Of a DNA stretch of 29,177 nt, positions 1 through 8,953 are shown in pieces. Positions within the stretch are counted from its first letter, which is position 1, and every line of letters starts with the position of its first letter. A program made the position numbers and the translations under genes. The notes under the pieces are model-generated. The model had not been told where the DNA came from. It worked only from the letters and a program-made list of their open reading frames with translations, and did no database searches. The stretch is from Toxoplasma gondii ME49 (lineage: Eukaryota; Apicomplexa; Conoidasida; Eucoccidiorida; Sarcocystidae). The stretch is taken from the NCBI RefSeq assembly GCF_000006565.2, contig NW_017383500.1, forward strand, positions 1-29,177, read 5' to 3'.

Positions 1-48
1 TGCGACGCCCTCATGCTCTTCGTCCTGCCCACTACGCCTCTCCCCACC

Positions 49-159
49 ATGTCCGGTCCTTCTGTGTATGCCTACATCCTTTCGTCGGACGCGACGAATG
101 GACTCTTTTTGATTGTTGTGCCAGAGAACGTGAACGACTCAAGGTACTCGCTGCGGTGA
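49..159 (+). other. Short open frame in S1 (coding status doubtful)
   Basis: An ATG-initiated frame of 36 codons plus TGA that begins MSGPSVYAYIL and ends NDSRYSLR. The same frame is the 3' end of 96-codon frames in S2 (11708-11998) and S3 (17645-17935). Its composition (hydrophobic core, acidic residues, few arginines) looks more protein-like than the satellite frames. The diverged cassette S' does not keep it, and the S1-S3 copies are too similar to show selection. No family is recognised. It may be a gene fragment captured in the spacer, or chance. Confidence 0.15.
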
Positions 160-300
160 AAGAACAGTGTCGTTTGTCTGCACTGCATCGAGTACCTCAC
201 GCGGCGCATCCGTACGCAACGCACCTGATATTCTCTCACGGCATCTCAACAAAAACCAAGAATTCTCGCCCACAGCTGCTGCCTTGGCGATAGACGCAGG

Positions 301-474
301 ATGATTGTTAGGGGACAGTCCCCCGAGGCCGACCCGTCGATTAAACAGTGTCGATGGCATAAGGAGGACGGAACGCCAGACGTCCCAGAAGTACACACCC
401 CGGCGCCCATCGGCACACCTCATGTCGACATTGTCGAAGCGACCACCGGACCTCTCGCGGCACACACCCCTTAA
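301..474 (+). other. 57-codon open frame at the 3' end of S1 (coding status doubtful)
   Basis: An ATG frame that starts MIVRGQSPEADP and ends GPLAAHTP before TAA, just ahead of the satellite junction. The last ~43 codons stay in frame and very similar in the diverged cassette S' (7943-8074). By eye there are seven base differences from the codon before AAACAG to the stop, three of them synonymous. That ratio does not show purifying selection. The frame is open upstream without an ATG to about position 229. Identical frames lie at 12140-12313 and 18077-18250. No homologue is recognised. Confidence 0.15.
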
Positions 475-479
475 CACCA

Positions 480-770
480 GAGTGGAGACAGACACACGCT
501 GCACTGCTTTATTGCATTCTCGCCAACCTTCTGGGTAGCACCCAATTCTAGTGGTGGACTCCGCAACCGGAACCGTTCACTGCGATCTTCAACAAAAAAC
601 CCGACACGGGCGACACAGGCGTTCGTCGACAATCATGCTGCGTCGCGGGCTCGGATGCAAGTCACCCGTACACGGAAATAAGCAGGACGCGCCTCCCGAC
701 CGTGTCAACAACCTGGTGGAGGCTGAGCCGGATACATTCCTGGTGGTGTCCGCGGTATCAGCGGTCGGGT
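480..770 (+). repeat. Partial satellite unit (middle module only, short type) after S1
   Basis: The array begins here inside a unit. The head is missing and the middle module starts at GAGTGGAGAC with the junction-specific variant GACAGACACACGCTGC, where ordinary units read GACAGACGCATGCTGC. It passes directly to the next head through the F-less junction. The same spacer-plus-partial-unit arrangement occurs at 18256-18546 with near identity. Confidence 0.9.
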
Positions 771-1313
771 GCCGCTGTATCGCCGCATCCTTACTGTCGG
801 CGGCTGGGACCAACATGCAACACGTCGTTCCTCAACGCAACAGTCAACACCAGTTAGGACTGCCACCTGATATGCTGGACACGTTCACGAACCCACGCTC
901 CTACATAGCTCCCGTGGACCACGAGCTTGTTGTAGGATCACAAGTCTGCTGCAACCACAGGCAGTTCCAACTGACGCGATAGACGTGTCGTGTACGATGG
1001 ACTCTGGACCACATCCAGATCCACCCGCAACACCTTGCGCATGCACGAACCATTCCCCGGTGTCACACACACCGCACATCAAGAGTGGAGACACACGCAT
1101 GCTGCACTGCTTTATTGCAATCTCGCCAACCTTCTGCGTAGCACCCAATTCTAGTGGCGGACTCCGCAACCGGAACCGTTCACTGCGATGCTCAACGCAA
1201 AACCCGACACGGGAGACACAGGCGTTCATCGACAATCATGCTGCGTCGCGGGCTCGGATGCAAGTCACCCGTACACGGAAAGCAGCAGGACGCGCCTCCC
1301 GCCGTGCTAACAA

Positions 1314-1321
1314 CCACGTGG
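1314..1321. other. Conserved palindrome CCACGTGG in the middle module
   Basis: An 8-bp perfect palindrome with a CACGTG (E-box/G-box-like) core. It is kept in most long and short units (for example 5677-5684) and is removed in all delta units by the 70-bp deletion. It could be a protein-binding site of the array, but conservation may only reflect homogenisation. Confidence 0.4.
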
Positions 1322-1638
1322 AGGCTGAGCTGAGTACATTCCTGGTGGTGTCCGCGCTGACGAGCAATTCATCGGTATGCGGAGGAACTGCTATTGGCCA
1401 CGTCCCCTTGCACTGTGGCCCCCTGGGGTGCGACAGAGACCTGAGCTAACGTACCGCGTCAAGCTGCATGGATGAGGCAGCGTTGTACCGAAACCGATAC
1501 AGCGGAACACTGCTGGCCGTTGCGTAGTACCCTATGTCTCTTTTACTCGCGGATGCGTTTCGCTGACTCGCCTCGACTGGCACGAAACGACCAGCATTTT
1601 GCGATCTACTTCGACGTGCTGGACCCGATCGCTGATGA

Positions 1639-1646
1639 TGACGTCA
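1639..1646. other. Conserved palindrome TGACGTCA in module F
   Basis: An 8-bp perfect palindrome (CRE-like) near the 3' end of module F. It is present in many F-containing units, loses its outer bases where the repeat reads TGACATCA or CGACGTCA, and is necessarily absent from short units. Function unknown; it is a candidate binding site only. Confidence 0.35.
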
Positions 1647-1710
1647 GCAGCCGCTCCGAAGTGTCGACCCGCATCCACTGATCCACCATTGTTCACATCA
1701 GCTGTCGCGT

Positions 1711-2651
1711 GCCGCTGTATCGCCGCATCCTTACTGTCGGCGGCTGGGGCCAACACGCAACACGTCGTCCCTCAACGCAACAGTCAACACCGGTTAGGAC
1801 TGCCGCCTGATATGCTGGACACGTTCACGAACCCACGCTCCTACATAGCTCCCGTGGACCACGAGCTTGTTGTAGGATCACAAGTCTGCTGCAACCACAG
1901 GCAGTTCCAACTGACGCGATAGAATTGTCGTGTACGATGGACTCTGGACCACATCCAGATCCACCCGCAACACCTTGCGCATGCACTGGCCATTTCCCGG
2001 TGTCACACACACCGCACATCAAGAGTGGAGACACACGCATGCTGCACTGCTGTATTGCAATCTCGCCAACCTTCTGCGTAGCACCCAATTCTAGTGGCGG
2101 ACTCCGCAACCGGGAACCGTTCACTGCGATCTTCAACACAAAACCCGACACGGGAGACACAGGCGTTCATCGACAATCATGCTGCGTCGCGGGCTCGGAT
2201 GCAAGTCACCGGTACACGGAAATCAGCAGCCCGCGCCTCCCGCCGTGCTAGCACCCACGTGGCGGCTGATCTGAGTACCTTCCTGGTGGTGTCCAATCTA
2301 ACGACCACCTCATCGGTATGTGGAGGAACAACAGTCAAGCACGATCCAGTGCGTTATGGGTTCCTGGGGCGCGACAGGGTCCGGCGATGACCTAGCGGAT
2401 GGTGGTGCATTCCTGAGGACGGGTTGTACGGAAAACGATACACCGGAACATTGCCGGCCGTTGTGTACTACCCTATGTGTCTTTTACCCGCGGATGCGTT
2501 TCGCTGACTCGCCGCCACTGGCACGAAACGACCAGCATTTTGCGATCTACTTCGACGTGCTGGACCCGATCGCTGATGATGACGTCAGAAGCCGCTCCGA
2601 AGTGTCGACCCGCATCCACTGATCCACCATTGTTCACATCAGCTGTCGCGT
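1711..2651 (+). repeat. Satellite unit, long class, F3
   Basis: A 941-bp unit. The extra base lies in the middle module (ACCGGGAACCG instead of ACCGGAACCG, near 2110). Module F is type F3, with GGAACAACAGTCAAGCACG and GATGACCTAGCGGATGG in place of the F1 segment. Nearly the same unit recurs at 26039-26978. Confidence 0.92.
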
Positions 2652-3251
2652 GCCGCTGTATCGCCGCATCCTTACTGCGGCGGCTGGGACCAACACACAA
2701 CACGTCGTCCCTCAAGGCAACAGTCAACACCAGTTAGGACTGCCACCTGATATGCTGGACACGCTCAAGCACCCACGCTCCTACATAGCTCCCGTGGACC
2801 ACGAACGTGTTGTAGGATCACAAGTCTGCGGCCACCAGAAGCAGTTACAACTGATGCGGTAGAATGGTCTTTTACGATGGACTCTGGACCACATCCAGAT
2901 CCACCCGCAACACATCGCATGCACTAGCCATTTCCCGGGGTCACACACACCGCCGACCAAGAGTGGAGACAGACGCATGCTGCACTGCTTCATTGCATTC
3001 TCGCCAACCTTCTTCGTAGCACCCGCCTCCAGTGGCGGACTCCGCAACCGGAACCGTTCACTGCGATCTTCAACACAAAACCCGACACGGGCAACACAGG
3101 CGTTCATCGACAATCATGCTGCGTCGCGGGCTCGGATGCAAGTCACCCGTACACGGAAATCAGCAGGACGCGCCTCCCGACCGTGTTAATAACCACGTGG
3201 CGGCTGAGCAGAGTAAATTCCTCGTGGTGTCCGCGCTGTCAGCTGTCGCGT
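2652..3251 (+). repeat. Satellite unit, short class
   Basis: A 600-bp unit without module F. The middle module runs directly from GTGTCCGCGCTG into TCAGCTGTCGCGTGCC. The head carries the CACATCGCATGCACTAGCC variant also seen at 9094-9694, 10635-11235 and 26979-27579. It is one base shorter than those because of ACTGCGGCGGC near 2676. Confidence 0.92.
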
Positions 3252-4191
3252 GCCGCTGCATCGCCGCATCCTTACTGTCGGCTTCTGGGACCAACATGCA
3301 ACACGTCGTCCCTCAGGGCAACAGTCAACACCAGTTAGGACTGCCACCTGATATGCTGGACGCGTTCACGAACCCACTCTCCTACGTAGCTCCCGTGGAC
3401 CACGAGCTTGTTGTAGGATCACAAGTCTGCGGCAACCAGAGGCAGTTACAACTGACGCGACAGAATTGTCGTGTACGATGGACTCTGGACCACATCCAGA
3501 TCCACCCGCAACACCTTGCGCATGCACGAACCATTCCCCGGTGTCACACACACCGCACATCAAGAGTGGAGACACACGCATGCTGCACTGCTTTATTGCA
3601 TTCTCGCCAACCTTCTGCGTAGCACCCAATTCCAGTGGCGGACTCCGCAACCGGAACCGTTCACTGCGATCTTCAACACAAAACCCGACACGGGCGACAC
3701 AGGCGTTCATCGACAATCATGATGCGTCGCGGGCTCGGATGCAAGTCACCCGTACACGGAAATCAGCAGGACGCGCCTCCCGCCGTGCTAACAACCACGT
3801 GGAGGCTGAGCTGAGTACATTCCTGGTGGTGTCCGCGCTGACGAGCACTTCATCGGTATGCGGAGGAACTGCTATTGGCCACGTCCCCTTGCACTGTGGC
3901 CCCCTGGGGTGCGACAGAGACCTGAGCTAACGTACCGCGTCAAGCTGCATGGATGAGGCAGCGTTGTACCGAAACCGATACGGCGGAACACTGCTGGCCG
4001 TTGCGTAGTACCCTATGTCTCTTTTACTCGCGGATGCGTTTCGCTGACTCGCCTCGACTGGCATGAAACGACCAGCATTTTGCGATCTACTTCGACGTGC
4101 TGGACCCGATCGCTGATGATGACGTCAGCAGCCGCTCCGAAGTGTCGACCCGCATCCACTGATCCACCATTGTTCACATCAGCTGTCGCGT
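3252..4191 (+). repeat. Satellite unit, long class, F1
   Basis: A 940-bp unit. In the head, the usual GCGATAGAATTG is GCGACAGAATTG (near 3460), which removes the stop normally separating two forward frames and creates a 196-codon frame at 3032-3622. One array copy gaining a long frame by a single substitution illustrates why frame length is not evidence of coding here. Confidence 0.92.
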
Positions 4192-5131
4192 GCCGCTGTA
4201 TCGCCGCATCCTTACTGTCGGCGGCTGGGACCAACATGCAACATGTCGTTCCTCAACGCAACAGTCAACACCAGTTAGGACTGCCACCTGATATGCTGGA
4301 CACGTTCAAGAACCCACGCTCCTACATAGCTCCCGCGGACCACGAGCTTGTTGTAGGATCACAAGTCTGCTGCAACCAGAGGCAGTTCCAACTGACGCGA
4401 TAGACGTGTCGTGTACGATGGACTCTGGACCACATCCAGATCCACCCGCAACACCTTGCGCATGCACTGGCCATTTCCCGGTGTCACACACACCGCACAT
4501 CAAGAGTGGAGACACACGCATGCTGCACTGCTTTATTGCAGTCTCGCCAACCTTCTGCGTAGCACCCAATTCTAGTGGCGGACTCCGCAACCGGAACCGT
4601 TCACTGCGATCCTCAACGCGAAACCCGACACGGGCAACACAGGCGTTCATCGACAATCATGCTGCGTCGCGGGCTCGGATGCAAGTCACCCGTACACGGA
4701 AAGCAGCAGCGCGCGCCTCCCGCCGTGCTAACAACCACGTGGAGGCTGAGCTGAGTACATTCCTGGTGGTGTCCGCGCTGACGAGCAATTCATCGGTATG
4801 CGGAGGAACTGCTATTGGCCACGTCCCCTTGCAATTTGGCCCCCTGGGGTGCGACAGAGACCTGAGCTAACGTACCGCGTCAAGCTGCATGGATGAGGCA
4901 GCGTTGTACCGAAACCGATACGGCGGAACACTGCTGGCCGTTGCGTAGTACCCTATGTCTCTTTTACTCGCGGATGCGTTTCGCTGACTCGCCTCGACTG
5001 GCACGAAACGACCTGTATTTTGCGATCTACTTCGACGTGCTGGACCCGATCGCTGATGATGACGTCAGCAGCCGCTCCGAAGTGTCGACCCGCATCCACT
5101 GATCCACCATTGTTCACATCAGCTGTCGCGT
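4192..5131 (+). repeat. Satellite unit, long class, F1
   Basis: A 940-bp unit closely matching the next one. Both share the module-F variant CCCCTTGCAATTTGGCC, where most F1 units read TTGCACTGTGGCC, and the variant CGACCTGTATTTTGCG. This suggests recent local duplication by one unit. Confidence 0.92.
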
Positions 5132-6071
5132 GCCGCTGTATCGCCGCATCCTTACCGTCGGCGGCTGGGACCAACATGCAACACGCCGTTCCTCAACGCA
5201 ACAGTCAACACCAGATAGAACTGCCACCTGATATGCCGGACACGCTCAAGAACCCACGCTCCTACATAGCTCCCGTGGACCACGAGCTTGTTGTAGGATC
5301 ACAAGTCTGCTGCAACCACAGGCAGTTCCAACTGACGCGATAGAATTGTCGTGTACGATGGACTCTGGACCACATCCAGATCCACCCGCAACACCTTGCG
5401 CATGCACGAACCATTTCCCGGTGTCACACACACCGCACATCAAGAGTGGAGACACACGCATGCTGCACTGCTTTATTGCAGTCTCGCCAACCTTCTGCGT
5501 AGCACCCAGTTCTAGTGGCGGACTCCGCAACCGGAACCGTTCACTGCGATCCTCAACGCAAAACCCGACACGGGCAACACAGGCGTTCATCGACAATCAT
5601 GCTGCGTCGTGCGCTCGGATGCAAGTCACCCGTACACGGAAAGCAGCAGGACGCGCCTCCCGCCGTGCTAACAACCACGTGGAGGCTGAGCTGAGTACAT
5701 TCCTGGTGGTGTCCGCGCTGACGAGCAATTCATCGGTATGCGGAGGAACTGCTATTGGCCACGTCCCCTTGCAATTTGGCCCCCTGGGGTGCGACAGAGA
5801 CCTGAGCTAACGTACCGCGTCAAGCTGCATGGATGAGGCAGCGTTGTACCGAAACCGATACGGCGGAACACTGCTGGCCGTTGCGTAGTACCCTATGTCT
5901 CTTTTACTCGCGGATGCGTTTCGCTGACTCGCCTCGACTGGCACGAAACGACCTGTATTTTGCGATCTACTTCGACGTGCTGGACCCGATCGCTGATGAT
6001 GACGTCAGCAGCCGCTCCGAAGTGTCGACCCGCATCCACTGATCCACCATTGTTCACAGCAGCTGCCGCGT
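5132..6071 (+). repeat. Satellite unit, long class, F1
   Basis: A 940-bp near-copy of the preceding unit, with private changes in the head (CAGATAGAACTGCCACC; GATATGCCGGACACGCTC) that also occur at 17104-17491. That shared head across about 12 kb shows exchange between distant parts of the array. Confidence 0.92.
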
Positions 6072-7010
6072 GCCGCTGTATCGCCGCATCCTTACTGCTG
6101 CCTTCTGGGACCGACACACAACACGTCGTCCCTCAAGCGCAACAGTCAACACCAGATAGGACTGCCGCCTGATATGCTGGACACGTTCAAGAACCCACGC
6201 TCCTACATAGCTCCCGTGGACCACGAGCTTGTTGTAGGACCACAAGTCTGCTGCAACCACAGGCAGTTCCAACTGACGCGATAGAATTGTCGTGTACGAT
6301 GGACTCTGGACCACGTCCAGATCCACCCTCAACACCTTGCGCATGCACGAACCATTTCCCGGGGTCACACACACCGCCGACCAAGAGTGGAGACAGACGC
6401 ATGCTCCACTGCTTTATTGCATTCTCGCCAACCTTCTGCGTAGCACCCAATTCTAGTGGCGGACTCCGCAACCGGAACCGTTCACCGCGATACTCAACGC
6501 AAAACCCGACAAGGGCAACACAGGCGTTCATCGACAATCATGCTGCGTCGCGGGCTCGGATGCAAGTCACCCGTACACGGAAATCAGCAGCACCCGCCTC
6601 CCGAACGTGCTAACAACCAGGTGGAGGCTGAGCGGAGGTCATTCCTGGTGGTGTCCGCGCTGACGAGCACCTCATCGGTATGTGGAGGAACTGCAATTGG
6701 CCATGATCCAGTGCGTTGTGGGTTCCTGGGCTGCGACAGGGACCTGAGATAACGTACCGCGTCAAGCTGCATGGATGAGGCAGCGTTGTACCGAAAACGA
6801 TAGAGCGGAACATTGCCGGCCGTTGAGTACTACCGTATATCTCTTTTACTCGCGGATGCGTTTCGCTGACTCGCCTCGACTGGCACGAAATGACCTGCAT
6901 TTTACGATCTACTTCGACGCGTTGGATCCCATCGCTGATCAAAACGTCAGGCGCAGCTTCGCGGTGTCGCCACAAATCTACTAATTCACGATGGCAGGCG
7001 TCAGCATTTG
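6072..7010 (+). repeat. Satellite unit, long class, hybrid F with diverging 3' end
   Basis: The head and middle module are ordinary. Module F is a mosaic: GGCCATGATCCAGTGCG resembles F2/F3, then GACCTGAGATAACGTACCG resembles F1. From about 6890 similarity to the family falls progressively (ATCGCTGATCAAAACGTCAGG replaces the usual ATCGCTGATGATGACGTCAGC), leading into the strongly diverged head that follows. Confidence 0.85.
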
Positions 7011-7314
7011 AGTGTCGCCATATCATGACGCCCTTACGCGAGCTTGCTGAGAAGAAACGGAAACGCAAAACTGTCCTCATCAACAGTCAACACCATTCGC
7101 CTATGCCAATAGAGGCGCAGAATACGAAAACAAATCCATTATCCTACACCGCTCCCCTGGGCCAAGAGCCTGTTGCACCGAGCAACAGTTGCCACACAGG
7201 CGACAAGGACGTCGTGCGTAATGGCCTCTTGTCCACGTCCAAATCCAACCTCAACGCTTTGCGCATGCACTAGCCATTTCCCGGGGTGGCACACACCGCA
7301 GATCAAGTGGAGAC
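7011..7314 (+). repeat. Strongly diverged satellite head next to S'
   Basis: Only scattered identity to the family remains (AACAGTCAACACCA; TCCTACACCGCTCCCCTGG; CGCATGCACTAGCCATTTCC), but these are collinear with a normal head. Divergence is greatest around 6990-7235 and falls again toward 7314. The last bases, AAGTGGAGAC, match the start of a middle module and then homology stops abruptly. This looks like an old unit that escaped homogenisation at an array edge. Confidence 0.75.
7307..7314 (+). repeat. Left copy of 8-bp direct repeat flanking S' (GTGGAGAC)
   Basis: GTGGAGAC marks the last satellite-like bases before S'. A one-mismatch copy, GCGGAGAC (8082-8089), marks the first satellite bases after it. 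Read as one interrupted unit, the satellite resumes at the same point, with these eight bases duplicated. Confidence 0.55.
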
Positions 7315-8081
7315 CGTCTTGGCCGCGTGTAGCGTGTAAGACGCAGTCTACCCTGTGATGCTCATAGGGAAACACCTGCAGCTTCTGGTTCGCGTCGCAT
7401 CCATGATAGAATCCGTAACGGCACCCACTCACACAGACTCGCACACTCAGATACAAACAGGAGTTGAGCATCCCGACCACCGGTGCATCTACTAAAGCTT
7501 CATCGTTTCGTCGCCAGATTTGACCATCGTGCATCTGTGCAAGTCCCTCACGTCGTCCCCCGCTCCTCATGCACCACGTTCCTCCCCACCGTATTCGCGC
7601 CACTTTGGCATGCCTACCAACTTTCAGAGACCGCAAAACCAGTTTCGCCCTTGCACCAGTCAAGCCGTGCTTCGCGAATGCATGTCGGCACCCGTCAAAG
7701 CGTTTGGGCAGTACTCTGCGCTTGCAGTGCACTGCATCACAAACGTGACGCAGCCGCACGCAACGTGCCTGACTCTCTCACTGCATCTCAATCACCACCA
7801 AGACTTCACGTCCGCAACTGCTGTATACACTTGTCATGGTCGACAAATCCACCACGACCACAACCTGAGTAACAGTTGCTGTCCCGACAACGCAGGCAGA
7901 GTTATTCTGAGACGACTGTCCAGCGAGACCGCTCCGTCATTTAAACAGTGTCGATGGCAAAAAGAAGACGGAATGCCAGACGTCCCCGAAGTACACACCC
8001 CGGCGCCCATCGGCACACCTCATGTCGACATTGTCGAAGCGACCACCGGACCTCTCGTGGCACACACCCCTTAACACCAGA
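7315..8081 (+). repeat. Diverged spacer cassette S' (767 bp)
   Basis: A non-satellite segment related to S1-S3. From about 7940 to 8081 it is nearly identical to their 3' ends. From about 7560 to 7940 it aligns only in patches (for example GCACTGCATC, GCACGCAAC, CTCACTGCATCTCAA), and the first ~250 bases show no convincing match. It has no terminal inverted repeats and no transposase. It contains a 154-codon ATG frame (7610-8074). Confidence 0.8.
7610..8074 (+). other. 154-codon open frame in S' (coding status doubtful)
   Basis: This frame runs from ATG at 7610 to TAA at 8074 and stays open upstream to about 7520 with a non-ATG start. The N-terminal part (starting MPTNFQRPQNQFRPC) has no counterpart in S1-S3. 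The last ~43 codons match the 301-474 frame (...PDVPEVHTPAPIGTPHVD...). The composition is rich in His, Pro, Ser and Cys, with no domain, signal peptide or membrane segment visible. On the opposite strand a 206-codon frame (7139-7759) overlaps it, which argues that openness here is compositional. I do not recognise it. Confidence 0.15.
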
Positions 8082-8705
8082 GCGGAGACAGACACACGCT
8101 GCACTGCTTTATTGCATTCTCGCCAACCTTCTGCGTAGCACCCAATTCTAGTGGCGGACTCCGCAACCGGAACCGTTCACCGCGATACTCAACGCAAAAC
8201 CCGACAAGGGCAACACAGGCGTTCATCGACAATCATGCTGCGTCGCGGGCTCGGATGCAAGTCACCCGTACACGGAAATCAGCAGCACCCGCCTCCCGAA
8301 CGTGCTAACAACCAGGTGGAGGCTGAGCGGAGGTCATTCCTGGTGGTGTCCGCGCTGACGAGCACCTCATCGGTATGTGGAGGAACTGCAATTGGCCATG
8401 ATCCAGTGCGTTGTGGGTTCCTGGGCTGCGACAGGGACCTGAGATAACGTACCGCGTCAAGCTGCATGGATGAGGCAGCGTTGTACCGAAAACGATAGAG
8501 CGGAACATTGCCGGCCGTTGAGTACTACCGTATATCTCTTTTACTCGCGGATGCGTTTCGCTGACTCGCCTCGACTGGCACGAAATGACCTGCATTTTAC
8601 GATCTACTTCGACGCGTTGGATCCCATCGCTGATCAAAACGTCAGGCGCAGCTTCGCGGTGTCGCCACAAATCTACTAATTCACGATGGCAGGCGTCAGC
8701 ATTTG
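8082..8705 (+). repeat. Partial satellite unit after S' (middle module plus hybrid F)
   Basis: The satellite resumes with the same junction variant seen after S1, S2 and S3 (GACAGACACACGCTGC). From about 8103 onward the sequence repeats 6408-7010 with an offset of exactly 1695 bp, including the hybrid module F and its diverging 3' end. Confidence 0.88.
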
Positions 8706-8933
8706 AGTGTCGCCATATCATGACGCCCTTACGCGAGCTTGCTGAGAAGAAACGGAAACGCAAAACTGTCCTCATCAACAGTCAACACCATTCGCCTATG
8801 CCAATAGAGGCGCAGAATACGAAAACAAATCCATTATCCTACACCGCTCCCCTGGGCCAAGAGCCTGTTGCACCGAGCAACAGTTGCCACACAGGCGACA
8901 AGGACGTCGTACGTAATGGCCTCTTGTCCACGT
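8706..8933 (+). repeat. Second copy of the diverged head, cut by a gap
   Basis: Repeats 7011-7238 at the 1695-bp offset. The one difference I see is GTCGTACGTAATGG here against GTCGTGCGTAATGG. It ends at the N run. Such near identity in the most diverged part of the array means a recent tandem duplication or an assembly duplication. Confidence 0.85.
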
Positions 8934-8953
8934 NNNNNNNNNNNNNNNNNNNN
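8934..8953. other. Assembly gap (20 N)
   Basis: Exactly 20 undetermined bases. The left side lies in the diverged head and the right side within module F of an ordinary unit, so at least part of a unit is missing. The true size is unknown. Frames spanning it are meaningless. Confidence 0.98.

Larger units (their letters stand above)
1..479 (+). repeat. Spacer cassette S1 (right part; left end outside window)
   Basis: This non-satellite segment recurs almost unchanged at 11840-12318 and 17777-18255. It differs from those copies mainly by two single-base indels near its left end (around positions 21 and 31). It runs straight into the satellite at GAGTGGAGAC (480). It contains short open frames (49-159 and 301-474 on the + strand), described separately, and nothing else recognisable. 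The window starts inside it, so its full length and left junction are not visible here. Confidence 0.9.
771..1710 (+). repeat. Satellite unit, long class, F1 (reference unit)
   Basis: A 940-bp unit used here as the reference. Head 771-1082; middle module 1083-1359; module F 1360-1697, of type F1 (carrying GACCTGAGCTAACGTACCG); linker 1698-1710 (TCAGCTGTCGCGT). The head ends in the conserved stretch with ACTCTGGACCACATCCAG. It heads an F1-F3-short trio (771-3251) that is repeated in the same order and length at 25099-27579. Confidence 0.93.

Noticed and set aside
139..504. 121-codon minus-strand frame in each cassette
   Set aside because: It needs a GTG start, runs across the spacer/satellite junction, is not kept in the diverged cassette, and overlaps plus-strand frames.
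885..1235. Family of 116-codon minus-strand proteins
   Set aside because: It overlaps the plus-strand frames in the same DNA, loses its start or frame in several units, and has no recognisable motif.
985..1449. Family of ~154-codon proteins, one per long unit
   Set aside because: The frame recurs because the DNA recurs. Opposite-strand frames are equally open, unit indels break it (2110, 12393-12505, 18930-19030), and no domain, signal or membrane segment is visible.
1600..1660. CENP-B box in module F
   Set aside because: TTCGACGTGCTGGACCCG resembles it only superficially; the required spacing of TTCG, A and CGGG is not met on either strand.
7139..7759. 206-codon minus-strand frame
   Set aside because: It has a non-ATG start, spans the boundary between diverged satellite and spacer, has low-complexity composition, and matches no family I know.
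7315..8081. Autonomous transposon or LTR element
   Set aside because: There is no transposase, reverse transcriptase, terminal inverted repeat, long terminal repeat or poly-A tail. Only the short flanking direct repeat is suggestive, and it is reported as a finding.
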